Below the pieces are notes generated by a model that worked only from the letters and a program-made list of their open reading frames with translations, did not search any database and had not been told where the DNA came from. Positions 62,806 through 64,000 of a stretch of 64,000 nt of DNA are shown in pieces; the stretch's first letter is position 1, and every line of letters begins with the position of its first letter. A program made the translations under genes and the position numbers. Source of the DNA: Caldilineaceae bacterium (lineage in GTDB: Bacteria > Chloroflexota > Anaerolineae > Caldilineales > Caldilineaceae); the NCBI GenBank assembly GCA_019637645.1, contig JAHBVH010000006.1:1-64000 (forward strand), read 5' to 3'.

Positions 62806-64000
62806 ATGACGAAGCAAACCACATCCGCCACAACCGACTTGATCCCTTATCCCCTTCAGACTTCCGGTTACATTCATCATTGGCTTGTTGCTGGCCCCCA
62901 TAGGACAGCGGTCACCGATCTAGCGCGCTTTTCACCAGCCGAGCAACCCGCCCAGATCGCCGCCGCTTATCAGCAACCTATGCCTGTTCTGCCCGAACCA
63001 CCCACAGAATTGACAACGCTCGCCTTCAGTGATGCGCTCGGCGCGGTCAAATTCCCTTGGCAGGTTGTGCGATGTGGCGATGATCATCTGCTGGACTATA
63101 GTGACTTTTTTGATAGCTGCCACTATCTACGCACCTGGGCCTACACCGAGATCGAGCTGACGGCAGCCCAGACGGCCACCTTCCAGCTAGCCAGCAGCGG
63201 TCCCGCCGAAGTCTGGATCAATGGCGCGGCGGTTTATCAACACCAGCAATTTACGCCAAACGTTGTGGCCGCTCACACCTTTACCACGCCACTCCACGCC
63301 GGGCGCAATGCCATCCTGATCGCCTTTAGCACAGTTGCGTTGCACGCTTCGCCTTATTTTCTGGCCTTGCGGATCACCGATCTCGCACCAACAGCAGGAC
63401 AGATCACCCTGCCGACCACCATGACGGCCAAGTACCGCCAAGGCTTTGAGCGCTTGCTAGACGCCGCCTATATCGACAAAGATCTGTACCACCACCAAGA
63501 CGAAATCATTGTGCGTTGGCCTGCCGAGATGAATCTAGTCGGCGAGCTAACGGTGCGGCTTCAAACGGCGAGTGGGAAAATCTATACGGAAAGCCATCCG
63601 AGCGTCCGTGCCGGAAGTGAGGTGAAGCTGGGCAAAGCCTATCAGCGGTTGGATGGCGACTATTGGATCAGCCTGATGCCCAAGGTAGAGCTTTATTATG
63701 TCCACGGCATGCGGATTCGCCGCAATCTGCCGATCCGCATTGCCAATAGTAACTTTGCCGAAACCACCTATGGCACCTATGCCGAGCGCGCCCAAGAGGC
63801 CCTCACCGATGCGGCGAAACGGACAGGCATTTATAGCGAACTGGCCAAGATGGCCCTCGGCCAGTGGGATCAACTAAAGCTTGCCCCTATCACGCAAACC
63901 ATTACCCAGTGGACACAGCAGGCAACGGTCGATAGCGTACCGACCCCAGTGCCTTTCATTGGCCTCCTCGGCGCGCGCCTGCGCTATGGGGATGATCCGA
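62806..64000 (+). CDS. Large beta-sandwich protein, 3' end beyond the window
   Basis: An open frame runs from ATG 62806 (GTG 62800 is possible) to the window end, at least 398 residues without a stop. Residues about 115-185 look like a galactose-binding/jelly-roll domain: RTWAYTEIELTAAQTATFQL, then GPAEVWINGAAVY and PLHAGRNAILIAFS, a pattern seen in bacterial glycosidase accessory domains. A helical stretch with KYRQGFERLLDAAYIDKDLY and further beta segments follow. No signal peptide is present. It may be a cytoplasmic glycosidase or a GH-associated protein, in keeping with the mannosidase and importer nearby; the catalytic part, if any, lies outside the window. Confidence 0.7.
   Translation, partial: MTKQTTSATTDLIPYPLQTSGYIHHWLVAGPHRTAVTDLARFSPAEQPAQIAAAYQQPMPVLPEPPTELTTLAFSDALGAVKFPWQVVRCGDDHLLDYSDFFDSCHYLRTWAYTEIELTAAQTATFQLASSGPAEVWINGAAVYQHQQFTPNVVAAHTFTTPLHAGRNAILIAFSTVALHASPYFLALRITDLAPTAGQITLPTTMTAKYRQGFERLLDAAYIDKDLYHHQDEIIVRWPAEMNLVGELTVRLQTASGKIYTESHPSVRAGSEVKLGKAYQRLDGDYWISLMPKVELYYVHGMRIRRNLPIRIANSNFAETTYGTYAERAQEALTDAAKRTGIYSELAKMALGQWDQLKLAPITQTITQWTQQATVDSVPTPVPFIGLLGARLRYGDDP

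Overview
The window reads as chromosomal DNA of a heterotrophic, polysaccharide-producing bacterium, most likely a Chloroflexota (Caldilineales/Anaerolineae-like or Herpetosiphon-like). This is an inference from gene content and style: twin-arginine lipoprotein solute-binding proteins of family 5, secreted proteins carrying a Tyr-(Leu/Met)-Pro-hydrophobic motif, many GT-C membrane glycosyltransferases, phytanoyl-CoA-dioxygenase-like enzymes next to sugar importers, and abundant intergenic palindromes. No rRNA, tRNA, CRISPR array, transposase or phage gene was seen.

Region 1 (1-4.2 kb): two membrane proteins on the minus strand (a TRIC/UPF0126 channel and an MgtC/DUF4010 protein), then an orphan nucleoside-type ABC permease and a YdjM-like membrane hydrolase on the plus strand.

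Region 2 (4.3-29.1 kb): a long, nearly all-plus-strand glycan assembly and export cluster. It holds a Wzx-like flippase, four GT4 glycosyltransferases, a Wzm/Wzt-type ABC exporter whose ATPase has a C-terminal Wzt domain, a methyltransferase with a C-terminal coiled coil directly overlapping wzt (chain-terminator/ruler layout), a second methyltransferase with a zinc-ribbon N-terminus, four large GT-C-type membrane proteins, a tandem pair of secreted glycosidase-like proteins and one secreted protein of unknown function. Many genes overlap or sit within 20 bp, so several operons are likely.

Region 3 (29.1-35.1 kb): a Tm-1-like (UPF0261) protein and a TIM-barrel PEP-hydrolase-family protein, which together form the two halves of plant Tm-1; a triply frameshifted, N-truncated ATP-binding regulator pseudogene; an acyl-CoA ligase; and threonine synthase.

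Region 4 (35.1-44.7 kb): a three-gene CUT1 sugar importer on the minus strand without its ATPase. Upstream lies a 1.2-kb gene-poor stretch with two tandem-repeat arrays and a compact predicted structured RNA (GNRA hairpin, pseudoknot, terminal hairpin) that could be a solo HEARO/omega-RNA-like element. An orphan ClpP-like peptidase and a heterodimeric ABC exporter with complementary degenerate sites follow.

Region 5 (44.8-64 kb): a catabolic/transport region. It contains a PhyH-type dioxygenase, a GH38 alpha-mannosidase, a GT2 glycosyltransferase, a small membrane protein behind a consensus sigma-70 promoter, then a complete family-5 (oligopeptide/oligosaccharide) importer laid out as ATPase F - B12/radical SAM - binding protein - permease B - permease C - ATPase D - second binding protein. 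A second PhyH protein and a large beta-sandwich protein cut by the window end follow. Between genes, a dispersed family of palindromic elements (core CCTGTCAGGTTT...AAACCTGACAGG, outer ends near TTACGC...GCGTAAGTCC) recurs at least eight times and is the most striking non-coding signal besides the structured RNA.
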